This document shows, in pieces, positions 54,729 through 63,947 of a stretch of DNA of 64,000 bases. The notes beneath the pieces are model-generated. The model did no database searches and was not told the DNA's origin. It saw only the letters and a program-made list of their open reading frames with translations. Position 1 is the stretch's first letter, and each line of letters begins with the position of its first letter. The stretch is from Ignavibacteriales bacterium (lineage in GTDB: Bacteria; Bacteroidota; Ignavibacteria; UBA10030), in assembly GCA_026390575.1 (NCBI GenBank), contig JAPLFR010000009.1, positions 340,379 through 404,378 of the forward strand, written 5' to 3'. Both the position numbers and the translations under genes were made by a program.

Positions 54729-55580
54729 ATGAATTTCAGATATCGCTTTGGCGCGGTTGAATACGATCTTGCATCGCGAACGCATGTGATGGGAATCTTA
54801 AATGTGACACCGGATTCGTTTTCAGATGGCGGGCGTTATCTGGATGTCGAACAGGCAATTGCACATGGAAAGAAGCTAGCGGAAGACGGTGCGGATTTTA
54901 TTGATGTCGGCGGAGAATCAACAAGACCAGGTTCAGAATCGGTTTCGATAGAAGAAGAAATACGGAGAGTCATTCCAGTTATCGAATCGCTGGCAAAAAA
55001 AGTAGACGTTCCTATTTCTATCGATACCTGCAAGTCAGATGTGGCGGAAGCTGCATTGCAAGCTGGAGCAGTCATTATCAATGATATTAGTGCGATGACA
55101 TTTGACGGGAAGATGGCATCGATCGTAGCGAAACATAAAGCGAGCGTTGTAGTAATGCATATTCAAGGTACACCCAAAACGATGCAGCTGAATCCGAGTT
55201 ATAAGAATGTAACCGAAGAGGTAAAACAGTTCCTGCAGGAGCGTGTTGATGCGGCAGTGAAAGCCGGTATCAAACAAATTATTGTTGATCCAGGGATAGG
55301 GTTTGGAAAAAAGTATGAACACAACATTCAGCTGCTCAAGGAATTAAAATCTTTAACGTCTCTTGGATATCCGTTGTTAGTGGGAGTATCAAAAAAATCA
55401 TTTCTTGGCGCGATTTTGAATTTACCGCCGAGCGAGCGAATGGAAGGGACTGCCGCTGCAGTCACAGCATCTATTTTGAACGGCACCAACATCATCCGCG
55501 TGCACGATGTAAAAGAAATGAAACGTGTGGCAATGGTCAGCGATGCATTGAAATCTGCCGGTCTGCCGGAAATACCTTGA
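54729..55580 (+). CDS. folP: Dihydropteroate synthase
   Basis: The product has 283 residues. MGILNVTPDSFSDGGRY, DVGGESTRPGSE, SIDTCKSDVAEAAL, INDIS, MHIQGTPKTMQ, DPGIGFGK and GVSKKSFLG are the full set of pterin and pABA site motifs. It condenses 6-hydroxymethyl-7,8-dihydropterin pyrophosphate with p-aminobenzoate in folate synthesis. The next gene begins one base after its stop, so the two are one transcript. Confidence 0.96.
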   Translation: MNFRYRFGAVEYDLASRTHVMGILNVTPDSFSDGGRYLDVEQAIAHGKKLAEDGADFIDVGGESTRPGSESVSIEEEIRRVIPVIESLAKKVDVPISIDTCKSDVAEAALQAGAVIINDISAMTFDGKMASIVAKHKASVVVMHIQGTPKTMQLNPSYKNVTEEVKQFLQERVDAAVKAGIKQIIVDPGIGFGKKYEHNIQLLKELKSLTSLGYPLLVGVSKKSFLGAILNLPPSERMEGTAAAVTASILNGTNIIRVHDVKEMKRVAMVSDALKSAGLPEIP

Positions 55581-55581
55581 G

Positions 55582-56265
55582 ATGGGATTCATAACCAAAA
55601 CAATCGCGATTCTTATTCCAGCGTTCAATGCAGAGTGGTCACTGGCAGAACTCGTACGTCGGGTGCGTACTGCGATTGGCGAGGTGCAGATCGTTGTTGT
55701 CGATGACGGCTCGACGGACCAAACGCATGAAGGTGCAGCTTCCGTTGGAGCAGTTGTTCTTCGGCATGAAAAGAATCGAGGCAAAGGCGCTGCACTTCAG
55801 ACCGGCTTTGATTACTTCAACAAACAAACCGGCATTGAATTTATTATAACGATGGACGCCGACTTACAGCATCAGCCGGAGGAGGTTCCAAAATTTCTTC
55901 TTGTTCAACAAAAAACGAACGCAGATATTGTCATCGGCTGGCGTGAAAAAATCGGAACTCGAATGCCGATACACCGAAAAATTTCTAACACAATTACATC
56001 AGCGCTGGTAGGATTGCGAACTGGAGTGAAAATTAAAGATAGTCAATGCGGTTTTCGACTGATGCGCCGATCCGTTATCGACTGCATTAAACTCGAAACG
56101 ACCGGCTATGAAGCAGAGACAGAATTTCTGATTAAAGCGGCGCGGCGCGGCTTTAAATTAGAATTCGTTCCTGTGCAGACGATCTATGGCGTTGAAAAAA
56201 GTTATATGACACACTGGACAACAACAGTGAATTTTATCAAGGTTATTCTCCGGAATTATGAATGA
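55582..56265 (+). CDS. GT2 glycosyltransferase (dolichol/polyprenol-phosphate sugar transferase type)
   Basis: The product has 227 residues. ILIPAFNAEWSLAELV, VVDDGSTD, GKGAALQTGFDY, TMDADLQHQPEE with the Asp-x-Asp, and QCGFRLMRRSVI identify a DPM1-like family 2 enzyme. There is no membrane segment. It probably moves a sugar from a nucleotide donor to a lipid phosphate. It shares a transcript with folP and pcm (pcm overlaps it by four bases), a mixed operon without a single pathway. Confidence 0.87.
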   Translation: MGFITKTIAILIPAFNAEWSLAELVRRVRTAIGEVQIVVVDDGSTDQTHEGAASVGAVVLRHEKNRGKGAALQTGFDYFNKQTGIEFIITMDADLQHQPEEVPKFLLVQQKTNADIVIGWREKIGTRMPIHRKISNTITSALVGLRTGVKIKDSQCGFRLMRRSVIDCIKLETTGYEAETEFLIKAARRGFKLEFVPVQTIYGVEKSYMTHWTTTVNFIKVILRNYE

Positions 56266-56903
56266 ATCGATTTGAAAAAGAGCGAGCTGAAATGATTGAG
56301 CTGCTGCGTCAGCGCGGTATCAAGAATGAACAACTCTTGAAAGCGATGCGGAATGTAGAGCGTGAACAATTTGTTCTGCCGGCGTTTATGAATCGTGCGT
56401 ATGACGATAGTGCCCTGCCGATTGCACACGGACAAACAATTTCTCAGCCATACACAGTAGCATTTCAAACAGAGAGATTACAAGTCGGAAAGGATTCAAA
56501 AGTGCTGGAGATTGGGACCGGTTCAGGTTATCAAGCAGCCGTTCTTGCTGAAATGGGATGCCGCGTGTTTACCATCGAGCGGCATGTGGAATTGCAATTA
56601 GAAGCACGCAAGCTGTTAGAAAAATTAGGGTACCACGTAGCGGCACGCTGCGGAGACGGAACAGTAGGATGGAATGAATATGCGCCGTACGATGGGATAG
56701 TTGTCACAGCGGCAGCTCCGGAAGTGCCTCAGCCGTTACTTGACCAGCTTGCCGACGGCGGGCGGCTTGTGATTCCGGTTGGAGACTTAGAAACCCAATC
56801 AATTCGAGTAATAACTCGTTCGGGTGATCAGTTTGAATCGGTGGAGTCGCTTGGGTTTAAATTTGTTCCCCTTATCGGGAAAAAAGGTTGGAAAGAGAAG
56901 TAG
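56262..56903 (+). CDS. pcm: Protein-L-isoaspartate O-methyltransferase
   Basis: The product has 213 residues. RAYDDSALPIAHGQTISQPY, LEIGTGSGYQAAVLAEMG (the SAM-binding loop), GDGTVGWNEYAPYDGIVVTAA and GGRLVIPVG are the PCMT signature blocks. It methylates damaged aspartyl residues in aged proteins and starts their repair. Start ATG overlaps the glycosyltransferase by four bases. Confidence 0.95.
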   Translation: MNRFEKERAEMIELLRQRGIKNEQLLKAMRNVEREQFVLPAFMNRAYDDSALPIAHGQTISQPYTVAFQTERLQVGKDSKVLEIGTGSGYQAAVLAEMGCRVFTIERHVELQLEARKLLEKLGYHVAARCGDGTVGWNEYAPYDGIVVTAAAPEVPQPLLDQLADGGRLVIPVGDLETQSIRVITRSGDQFESVESLGFKFVPLIGKKGWKEK

Positions 56904-56921
56904 TGGTCGAGCACAGAAGGT

Positions 56922-56958
56922 GTACCCTTGCGAAGGTTCTAAAACCTTCGCAAGGGTA
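56922..56958. repeat. REP hairpin upstream of the RAYT gene
   Basis: TACCCTTGCGAAGGTT (56922-56937) and AACCTTCGCAAGGGTA (56943-56958) form a perfect 16-bp stem, ending 8 bases before the RAYT start codon. The same core CCTTGCGAAGG recurs at 57409-57443, about 57579-57589 and 57755-57784. Confidence 0.9.
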
Positions 56959-56966
56959 ATACAGAT

Positions 56967-57569
56967 ATGAAATACGAATCTGAAAAATATTACCATATCT
57001 ACAACCGGGGAGCTAACAAAGAGGAAATATTCTTTTTTCATGAAAATTATCGTTATTGCCTTCGACTATTAGAAAAGTACGCAACAAAGTACAAAGTCGT
57101 GGTTCTTGCTTACTGCCTTATGCCAAATCATTACCATTTTATGCTTCGGCAATCATTAAAGGGTTCGGTACAGCGTTGTATCCAGACTCTCTTTAATTCA
57201 TACACACAAGCACTAAACAAAGAGCAGCACAGATCAGGAACGCTTTTTGAGGGCAGGGCAAAAACCCGCGAAGTCGATAGCGATCTGTATGCCGTTCAAC
57301 TCTGCGCATACATCCATCTTAATCCAGTAGCAGCACAATTAGTGAGTAAACCTAATGATTGGGAGTTTTCTGATTACAATATCTGGATTTCGACTGACGA
57401 ACCCAACAAACCTTGTGAAGGTTCGAATGACCTTCGCAAGGGTAAAATATTTACGGATTTATCACTAAGAAATTTATATTTTGACGATGGTGAGACATAC
57501 AAAAGGTTTGTGGAAGAACAACATCGGATAAAAACTGATGAAAAATTTGAATGCTTCCTTTTGGATTGA
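56967..57569 (+). CDS. RAYT: REP-associated tyrosine transposase (Y1/HUH)
   Basis: The product has 200 residues. YHIYNRGANKEEIFF opens the Y1 transposase fold. The HUH metal site is LMPNHYHFML (His55, His57) and the catalytic Tyr is Tyr115 in CAYIHLNPVA. GTLFEGRAKTREVD is typical of the family. RAYTs cut single-stranded DNA at palindromes with a short foot motif and are thought to spread REP elements (family knowledge). Its gene is framed by such palindromes on both sides, and residues 147-160 (NKPCEGSNDLRKGK) are themselves encoded by a copy of the hairpin at 57409-57443. All catalytic residues are present, so it may be active. Confidence 0.92.
   Translation: MKYESEKYYHIYNRGANKEEIFFFHENYRYCLRLLEKYATKYKVVVLAYCLMPNHYHFMLRQSLKGSVQRCIQTLFNSYTQALNKEQHRSGTLFEGRAKTREVDSDLYAVQLCAYIHLNPVAAQLVSKPNDWEFSDYNIWISTDEPNKPCEGSNDLRKGKIFTDLSLRNLYFDDGETYKRFVEEQHRIKTDEKFECFLLD
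57409..57443. repeat. REP hairpin inside the RAYT coding sequence
   Basis: AACCTTGTGAAGGTT and, after TCGAATG-type loop bases, ACCTTCGCAAGGGT pair with one mismatch. The insertion keeps the reading frame and adds a Cys/Lys-rich stretch after the catalytic domain. Confidence 0.8.
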
Positions 57570-57572
57570 GCC

Positions 57573-57850
57573 TTAAACCTTGCGAAGGCTGTTGGTGCTA
57601 GTGATGGAAAGGCTACAACATGGTCTGATACATCATATTTTAGTATAGACAAGTCAACAGTTGTAGAAGATAAAGTAAATAATAAGCCAGAGGGTTTCTG
57701 TCTTGAATAGAATTTTCCTAATCCATTTAATCCATCAACAATAATAGTGTACAACCTTGCGAAGGTTCCAAATCCTTCGCAAGGCTACAAGGTTACCTGT
57801 CGGCATATCTATCGCTACCTTGATATTGGCACAGCTAAGCCGATATCGTT
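57573..57850 (+). pseudogene. Remnant of a T9SS-sorted protein followed by a miaA fragment
   Basis: One frame from 57573 to about 57850 is open except for one TAG at 57708-57710. It reads NNKPEGFCLE, the stop, then NFPNPFNPSTIIVYNL: the type IX sorting-domain signature with CAG changed to TAG. It continues through a REP hairpin (AKVPNPSQG) into CRHIYRYLDIGTAKP, which matches MiaA residues RQIYRYLDIGTAKP. The matching DNA, 57800-57847, is about 90 percent identical to miaA at 62938-62985. The pieces appear to be relics of two different genes joined at a palindrome. The hairpin at 57755-57784 has GTAG at its minus-strand foot (57788-57785). Confidence 0.65.
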
Positions 57851-57874
57851 TTGCTCGTCGTCGTGTTTACTCAC

Positions 57875-59668
57875 TTACCGAATCTGCTGGAGTTCATTGT
57901 AATATTTCTGAAGTACGTAAAATGCTTTCTTTTTCTCGCCCTTTTCAGAAAGCAAACCCTTCCTGTTCCGAAAATCCTGGATTCCTGTTAATTGTCTGCG
58001 CGGCGAACGAAAATCCATGAGAATCCATGGACTCGTCCCGCTCAAGAATGGAATCTTCCGTAGCATGACAAGCTGATGTATGTACAACGACTCCTGAAAT
58101 TCTTCACTCCACGCTGTCAGCGAATCTGCATGAAATCCGAAGAGCGCGCTGCCTCCAAATTCGCTCATGATGAGTGGCTTATCAAATCTTGTTTTCCACT
58201 GGATGAAATCGTTTTTTTGCGGCAGCCCGTCGTACCATCCGATGTATTCATTACATCCTAACACATCGACAAATTCGCCAAGCGGATCGTCAATCATTTG
58301 TGTCACCGTATCGATATAATGCCGTTCCATCGCAGCAGTACAAAGTCGTGTCGGATCCATCTCTCGTGCTTGATGAATCAAGCTTTTGAGAAATTCCAAC
58401 CGCGGCGTACTCAACGGCGTTTCGTTGGCAACTGACCAGCAAATGATCGAAACCCGATTTCTGTCACGTGTAATCATTTCAGAGAGCTGCCGCGATGCGT
58501 TTCTATATGTCTGATCATTCTCCCATCGGATTGTCCAATAAACCGGAATTTCAGACCAGACCATCAATCCGAGCTTATCTGCTTCTTTTACCATATTTTC
58601 ATTATGCGGATAATGCGCCAGCCGAACAAAATTGCAACCCAATTCCTTTGCCCACCCCAGTAATGTTCGTGCATCTCGAACACTGTTCGCCCGTCCTGAC
58701 CGGAAAGGGGCTTCTTCATGAATGGATATACCTCTTAGAAAAACCGGTTTGCCATTGAGAAGTATTTGTGTTCCTTTCGTTCCGATTGTCCGGAATCCAA
58801 TGAAACTGGAAAGAGTATCTGTTTCAGAAGAAACTATTACTTCGTGCAGTACCGGATTTTCCGGCGACCAAAGTTTCACTGAAGCAGGAAATGAAAATTT
58901 CACAAATCCGCTCGAATCTGTTTTGTATTGCCGTCGAATGTTTGCATCGTGCAGAGCGACGCTGACTTTCTGATGAAGTTGAGAACCATTCAACTGTATC
59001 CAGCCGGATATTTCGCCTGCAGATTCTTTTTTCAATTGCACAACATCATCACTGATGAATGTTGCAGGAGTCTCTATGATGCTCACGCTCCGTGTCAATC
59101 CGCCATAGTTCCACCAGTCCGTGTTCAGAGTGGGAACGCATTCGGCACAGCGTTTATTGTCAACCTTTACGATGATGAAATTGTCCTTCTCTCGGACAAG
59201 ATTTGTTATTTCAAAACTGAATGGCGTAAATCCGCCTTCGTGTTGACCAAGTGTTTCTCCGTTAAGATACACGATCGCACTATAGTTTGCAGCGCCAAAG
59301 CGCAGGAAAACACGTGTGTTGTTTTTCTTTTTGAAATCAAATGATTTCTTGTACCAAATCGTACCTTCGTAGAGGAAAAGTTCTTTTCTCTGTGAATTCC
59401 AGTCACCCGGAACAGTCAGAGTATCAGAGATGTCGAAATTGTATTCAATGTGGTCCCATTTATTTTTAGACTTTTCGTTCTTGAAAAATCCATTCGGATT
59501 CGGTTCCCAACGATAATTGTAAAAACCATTTTCATACGGATCGATAATATAATTCCAACTTCCATCAAGGCTGATGGATTTTCGCTCACCTAATGTCATA
59601 AAAGATTCTTGTGCGTAACCTTGAATTGAAAAAAGGAAAGTAAGCAATGTGATCTTGATTTTGTTCAT
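57875..59668 (-). CDS. Secreted glycoside hydrolase family 2 (beta-glucuronidase/galactosidase-like)
   Basis: The product has about 598 residues from ATG 59668, with AAAGGAG upstream; the 59716 start lacks support. A signal peptide ends near FSIQGYAQ. The jelly-roll domain has WYKKSFDF and DWWNYGGLTRSV, then an Ig-like domain, then the barrel with NFVRLAHYPHNE, acid/base Glu in WSVANETPL and nucleophile Glu in LIMSEFGG. It should release sugars from plant or animal polysaccharides outside the cytoplasm. It is divergent from a GH3 gene across 390 bases, which suggests shared control of carbohydrate use. Confidence 0.92.
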   Translation of the reverse strand: MNKIKITLLTFLFSIQGYAQESFMTLGERKSISLDGSWNYIIDPYENGFYNYRWEPNPNGFFKNEKSKNKWDHIEYNFDISDTLTVPGDWNSQRKELFLYEGTIWYKKSFDFKKKNNTRVFLRFGAANYSAIVYLNGETLGQHEGGFTPFSFEITNLVREKDNFIIVKVDNKRCAECVPTLNTDWWNYGGLTRSVSIIETPATFISDDVVQLKKESAGEISGWIQLNGSQLHQKVSVALHDANIRRQYKTDSSGFVKFSFPASVKLWSPENPVLHEVIVSSETDTLSSFIGFRTIGTKGTQILLNGKPVFLRGISIHEEAPFRSGRANSVRDARTLLGWAKELGCNFVRLAHYPHNENMVKEADKLGLMVWSEIPVYWTIRWENDQTYRNASRQLSEMITRDRNRVSIICWSVANETPLSTPRLEFLKSLIHQAREMDPTRLCTAAMERHYIDTVTQMIDDPLGEFVDVLGCNEYIGWYDGLPQKNDFIQWKTRFDKPLIMSEFGGSALFGFHADSLTAWSEEFQESLYIHQLVMLRKIPFLSGTSPWILMDFRSPRRQLTGIQDFRNRKGLLSEKGEKKKAFYVLQKYYNELQQIR

Positions 59669-60057
59669 GCATTTTCTCCTTTTGCTAAAGTATGTCCTGG
59701 TTTTCAGCCGAGACATTTCGAAGAATGAAAACCTGTGCTACACGCATCAATCTTAGGTGTCTAGATTCCTAAAAAATCATAGAATCTCAAAATGAAAATG
59801 AAGACGATAATTTTCCATCAAAACAGAATAGCATTAAGATAATCTTTTTTTCTCTCTACGCAACCGGCGTGAATTATATACAGCAAAGAAGAGTGCATGC
59901 CTGTTTTCATCAGAAGAAACATGAGAAAAAATTTTGATTGCCACTAGATTTCCATCCAACCGCAGAAAATTACTTGGAATAAATCTGAAATATGACTACA
60001 ATACTATCCAAATATTTTGAACTCTACATTCATTCTCACAAATTACAAAGGGATAGC
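59669..60057. promoter_or_regulatory. Divergent promoter region between the GH2 and GH3 genes
   Basis: About 390 AT-rich bases with no gene. It must hold promoters for both genes. TGTCTAGATTC and a facing GAATCTCA-like word near 59758-59790 form a weak symmetric element that could bind a regulator. I cannot assign -10 and -35 boxes with confidence. Confidence 0.5.
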
Positions 60058-62574
60058 ATGAAAATCTCCATATTCCTTTTTGTACCATTCACATTTCTCT
60101 TTGCTCTTCCACTGGCGGGTCAACCGGCTTCATCTGATAAAAAGATTGAAGACCTCATCGGAAAGATGACGCTCGAAGAAAAGATCGATTTCATCGGCGG
60201 ATATCAGGATTTCCACATTCGCTCCGTTCCACGGCTTGGAATCCCTCAAACCAATATGGCCGACGGCCCGGTTGGTGTACGAAATTATGGCCCCTCTACC
60301 GCATATCCTGCAACAATAAATCTTACCGCTTCATGGGATACGATGCTCGCTCGTCGAGTTGGAGATGCAATAGGGAAAGAATCGCGTGCACGGAATAACC
60401 ATTTCATGCTCTGCCCGGCTATGAATATCCACCGCGCACCCATGAATGGGCGTAACTTCGAATACTTAGGTGAAGATCCTTTTCTTGCCGGAAAGATTGC
60501 TGTACAGATTATTCAAGGTATACAACAGGAAGGTGTTATGGCAACTGCCAAGCACTATATGGGAAATTTTCAGGAATATAATCGCCACAGAATTTCAACC
60601 GACATGGATGAACGGACGATGCGCGAAATCTACCTTCCTGCATTTCAAGCTTCGGTCATAGAGGGGCATACTGCTGCGGTCATGACGTCGTATAACCTTG
60701 TAAACGGTATTCATGCATCTCAGCACGATTATTTGATCAACAAAATTCTCAAAGATGAATGGAAGTTTGACGGAATTGTTATGTCGGACTGGACCTCGGT
60801 GTATGACGGCGTTGCTGCTGCGAACGGTGGACTCGATCTGGAAATGCCTTCGGGAAAATGGATGTGCCGTGATACACTTCTTCCTGCCTTGAAAGATGGA
60901 AGATTGTCGGAAAAAACTATTGATGATAAAATCCGGCGCATTCTCCGGGAATATGAACGATTCGGTTATTTTGAAAATCCGGATATTAGCAAAGGATTTG
61001 TACTAGATTCTAACGACGTGCGTGCGACATCGCTCGATGATGCGCGAGGTGGTATTGTGTTATTGAAGAATGAAAAAAACATTCTTCCGTTGCAGTCAAA
61101 TTCTATAAAACGAATTGCGCTCATCGGTCCGAATGGTGATCCTGCCGTCACCGGAGGCGGGGGAAGCGCGCTTGTCCAACCGCTCCATCCCCTTTCACTC
61201 TATGAAGCATTACAGCGTATTGCACCGAAAGACATAAGCGTCACTTTCGAATCCGGAATCTACGAAACAGATCTTCCTCCTGTAGAATTTTATGCTCAAA
61301 GTAAATTCTATTCCATGACCGATGGAAAGAAAATCCCGGGCTTGAATATAGAATACTTTGCTAAACGCTGGCCGGAAGGGAAGCCGGATCAGAAACAGCA
61401 TGTTGATAACAGCAATCTCGTATTCAACAATATTCCAGACGGCATTTCAAAGGATAACTTTTCAGCTCAATGTTCTGGACTTCTTCAAGTGGAGGAATCA
61501 GGAAAGTATCGCTTTGTTGTATCATCAGATGTTGGTTTTAGACTCTTTGTCAATGATTCAGTTATTGTAGGCTCATGGAGCAATGTCAAAGAAGCGGTGC
61601 ATTCTGCAACCGTCCAATTAGAGGCGGGAAAGGAAAATAAAATCTCTTTGCATACATGGCAACGTCATGCCAATGGTATTGTCCGGCTGGGATATGAAAC
61701 CGAGAAATCAGCAAAACAAAAAACTGCAGAAAGATATCGGCAAGCGTACAAGCTTGCTGAACAAAGTGATCTCGTTATTCTCTCCGTTGGATTTAATAAT
61801 GAAACTGAGAGGGAAAATGCAGACAGGACATTTGCCCTGCCGATGCAGCAGCAGGAGTTAATTCAGGAAGTAATGAAAGCGAAAAAAGATATTATAGTCG
61901 TTCTGAACGCCGGCGGGAATGTCGATATGAACCAATGGCTTCTGCAAACGAAAGCGCTCATCCATGCTTGGTATCCAGGACAGGAAGGAAACCTTGCCGT
62001 TGCCGAAATTCTTTTTGGAAAAACCAATCCATCCGGAAAACTTCCGGTAAGTTTTGAGAAACGCTGGGAAGATAATGCGACGTACAATAGTTATTACGAT
62101 GACGATGGTGATAAGCATGTAAAATTCACTGAAGGAGTTTTTCTCGGATATAGGCATTTCGATAAAGACAACATCGATCCGCAATTTCCTTTCGGGTTCG
62201 GACTTTCGTACACCACGTTCGAATACAGCAATCTGATTGCAAATAAAGATCAGTACAAAATAACCGATCCTGTGGAGATCACACTCACGGTAAAAAACAC
62301 AGGAAAGGTTGATGGTGCAGAGGTTGTAGAACTTTATGTAAATGATCCTGTCGCTTCCTTGCCGAGGCCTCCAAAAGAACTCAAGGCGTTTTCAAAAGTT
62401 CAGCTTAAAGCTGGAGAAAGCAAGGAAGTAAAATTCACGTTGAATGAAAATGCGTTTCACTTCTATAACCCAGATAAGAAACAATGGGTCATAGAGCCCG
62501 GCGAGTTTAATATTCTCATTGGCAGTTCCTCAAAAGATATCCGAGTAAAAAAGAATATTATAATTCTTGAATAG
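60058..62574 (+). CDS. Secreted GH3 beta-glucosidase with PA14 insert
   Basis: The product has 838 residues from ATG 60058. The signal peptide ends near LPLAGQPA. The GH3 N-domain has ADGPVGVR, NIHRAPMNGRNFEYLGEDP, ATAKHY and nucleophile Asp in GIVMSDWTSVYDG. The C-domain has RIALIGPNGDP and ends with AEILFGKTNPSGKLPVSF. A PA14 domain is inserted at about 410-540 (FVVSSDVGFRLFVND), and a fibronectin-III-like domain closes the chain. It releases terminal beta-glucose or related sugars outside the cytoplasm. A terminator follows. With the GH2 gene it forms a small glycan-use locus. Confidence 0.95.
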   Translation: MKISIFLFVPFTFLFALPLAGQPASSDKKIEDLIGKMTLEEKIDFIGGYQDFHIRSVPRLGIPQTNMADGPVGVRNYGPSTAYPATINLTASWDTMLARRVGDAIGKESRARNNHFMLCPAMNIHRAPMNGRNFEYLGEDPFLAGKIAVQIIQGIQQEGVMATAKHYMGNFQEYNRHRISTDMDERTMREIYLPAFQASVIEGHTAAVMTSYNLVNGIHASQHDYLINKILKDEWKFDGIVMSDWTSVYDGVAAANGGLDLEMPSGKWMCRDTLLPALKDGRLSEKTIDDKIRRILREYERFGYFENPDISKGFVLDSNDVRATSLDDARGGIVLLKNEKNILPLQSNSIKRIALIGPNGDPAVTGGGGSALVQPLHPLSLYEALQRIAPKDISVTFESGIYETDLPPVEFYAQSKFYSMTDGKKIPGLNIEYFAKRWPEGKPDQKQHVDNSNLVFNNIPDGISKDNFSAQCSGLLQVEESGKYRFVVSSDVGFRLFVNDSVIVGSWSNVKEAVHSATVQLEAGKENKISLHTWQRHANGIVRLGYETEKSAKQKTAERYRQAYKLAEQSDLVILSVGFNNETERENADRTFALPMQQQELIQEVMKAKKDIIVVLNAGGNVDMNQWLLQTKALIHAWYPGQEGNLAVAEILFGKTNPSGKLPVSFEKRWEDNATYNSYYDDDGDKHVKFTEGVFLGYRHFDKDNIDPQFPFGFGLSYTTFEYSNLIANKDQYKITDPVEITLTVKNTGKVDGAEVVELYVNDPVASLPRPPKELKAFSKVQLKAGESKEVKFTLNENAFHFYNPDKKQWVIEPGEFNILIGSSSKDIRVKKNIIILE

Positions 62575-62600
62575 CAGTCTTCTATAGTTTTTCTCATTAA

Positions 62601-62632
62601 AAAAGCCTCAGCGAATGTCTGAGGCTTTTTGT
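62601..62632 (+). terminator. Rho-independent terminator after the GH3 gene
   Basis: AAGCCTCAG and CTGAGGCTT form a 9-bp stem with loop CGAATGT or close, followed by TTTTTG. The stem is the same as that at 14371-14391. Confidence 0.85.
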
Positions 62633-62826
62633 TTATTCTTGAAAATGTTTTACAATCAATAACGATCAAATTCTTGAATATATAATCGTTCTTGAGAGCA
62701 ATTTGAATTACAACGCACAATGACGTAACTTACTATCCATTTTAACGAGCGAAGATCAGTAGACAAAACATGAACATATTTAATTATAAAGCATGAAGTC
62801 CATGTTGATAGAGATGCAATAATTCT

Positions 62827-63780
62827 ATGTCATTTCCACTATTACTTGTTATCGTCGGACCAACAGCATCGGGAAAAACTGCGCTCTCGATTCTTCTCGC
62901 TGAAAAGTTGGGTGGAGAAATCATCTCAGCGGACTCACGGCAAATCTATCGGTATCTTGATATTGGTACAGCGAAGCCGACATCCGAAGAACTTCAACGT
63001 GTTGGTCACCAATTCATAAATATTCTTAATCCAGATCAATATTACAACGCCGGAGAATATGGCCAACAAGCCCGTGCGAAGATTGAAGAACTTTTGAAGC
63101 AAAACAAACAGCCGATTCTTGTCGGTGGTTCCGGTTTGTATGTTCGTGCCGTCATCGATGGATTCTTTGAAGGACCTGGTAAAAATTCGGATATACGCGA
63201 ACAGCTTGAAACTGAAGTACACGCGCTTGGGCCTGAGAAATTATTTGAACGTTTGAAAAAGATCGATCCAGTTTCCGCGGGAAAGATGGATGCAACGAAA
63301 GTGCGGCGAGTTATTCGCGCCTTGGAAGTGTATTATACAACCGGCAAACCAATTTCCGATTTACATTCAATTCAAGAAGCAAAAAATTCATTTGAAGCCG
63401 TACAATTTGGATTGCAATGGGAACGAAAAGCGCTTTATCATCGAATTGAACGACGAGTCGATGAGATGATAGAGAACGGATTGATTGAGGAGGTTCGCGG
63501 ATTGCTCGAAAAAGGATATTCGCGCGGCGCAAACGCGCTCAACACGGTTGGTTACAAAGAAGTGTTCGATTTTTTCGAGGGGAAGATAACGAAAGAAGAA
63601 ATGACCCGGCTGATCAAACAAAATACGCGCCATTTCGCCAAACGGCAATTGACGTGGTTTCGAGCAGACAAACGAATTCAATGGATTCCGTTGAATGATG
63701 AAACAAATTGGAACGTTATTGCGGAACACATACAAAAAGACTTTCAATCTGCTCATCAAGACCCATCCTCTCCAAATTGA
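62827..63780 (+). CDS. miaA: tRNA dimethylallyltransferase
   Basis: The product has 317 residues. P-loop VGPTASGKT at 11-19, SADSRQIYRYLDIGTAKPT, DPYYYNAGEY-like DQYYNAGEYG, VGGSGLYVRAVIDG and KVRRVIRALEVYYTTGKP are the family blocks, and KRQLTWFRAD is near the end. It adds an isopentenyl group to A37 of tRNAs that read U-starting codons. A 48-base stretch of this gene reappears at 57800-57847. The following bases carry tRNA-Pro-like sequences. Confidence 0.95.
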   Translation: MSFPLLLVIVGPTASGKTALSILLAEKLGGEIISADSRQIYRYLDIGTAKPTSEELQRVGHQFINILNPDQYYNAGEYGQQARAKIEELLKQNKQPILVGGSGLYVRAVIDGFFEGPGKNSDIREQLETEVHALGPEKLFERLKKIDPVSAGKMDATKVRRVIRALEVYYTTGKPISDLHSIQEAKNSFEAVQFGLQWERKALYHRIERRVDEMIENGLIEEVRGLLEKGYSRGANALNTVGYKEVFDFFEGKITKEEMTRLIKQNTRHFAKRQLTWFRADKRIQWIPLNDETNWNVIAEHIQKDFQSAHQDPSSPN

Positions 63781-63824
63781 TTTTCCTGCATCTGTTTGCT
63801 ATATTGTATCGTTCAAGTTATCAT

Positions 63825-63907
63825 CGGGGCGTAGTCCCGCCGTTGGCGGGATAGACTCCGCCTGGTAGCGCGTGGCGCCTGCGGCGCCAAGGTCGGAGGT
63901 TCAAAAG
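63825..63907 (+). pseudogene. tRNA-Pro-derived sequence with two hairpins
   Basis: The 5' acceptor CGGGGCG, the D-arm remainder CCTGGTAGCGCG and the T-arm start AGGTCGGAGGTTC belong to tRNA-Pro. After CGTAG the hairpin TCCCGCC, GTT, GGCGGGA is inserted (63835-63851), followed by TAG again. In place of the anticodon arm is the 17-nt hairpin TGGCGCC, TGC, GGCGCCA (63873-63889). The 3' acceptor is absent. Confidence 0.75.
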
Positions 63908-63947
63908 ATAAAAGTGATTTAGAATGATGTAGATAATATTAGTCCAT

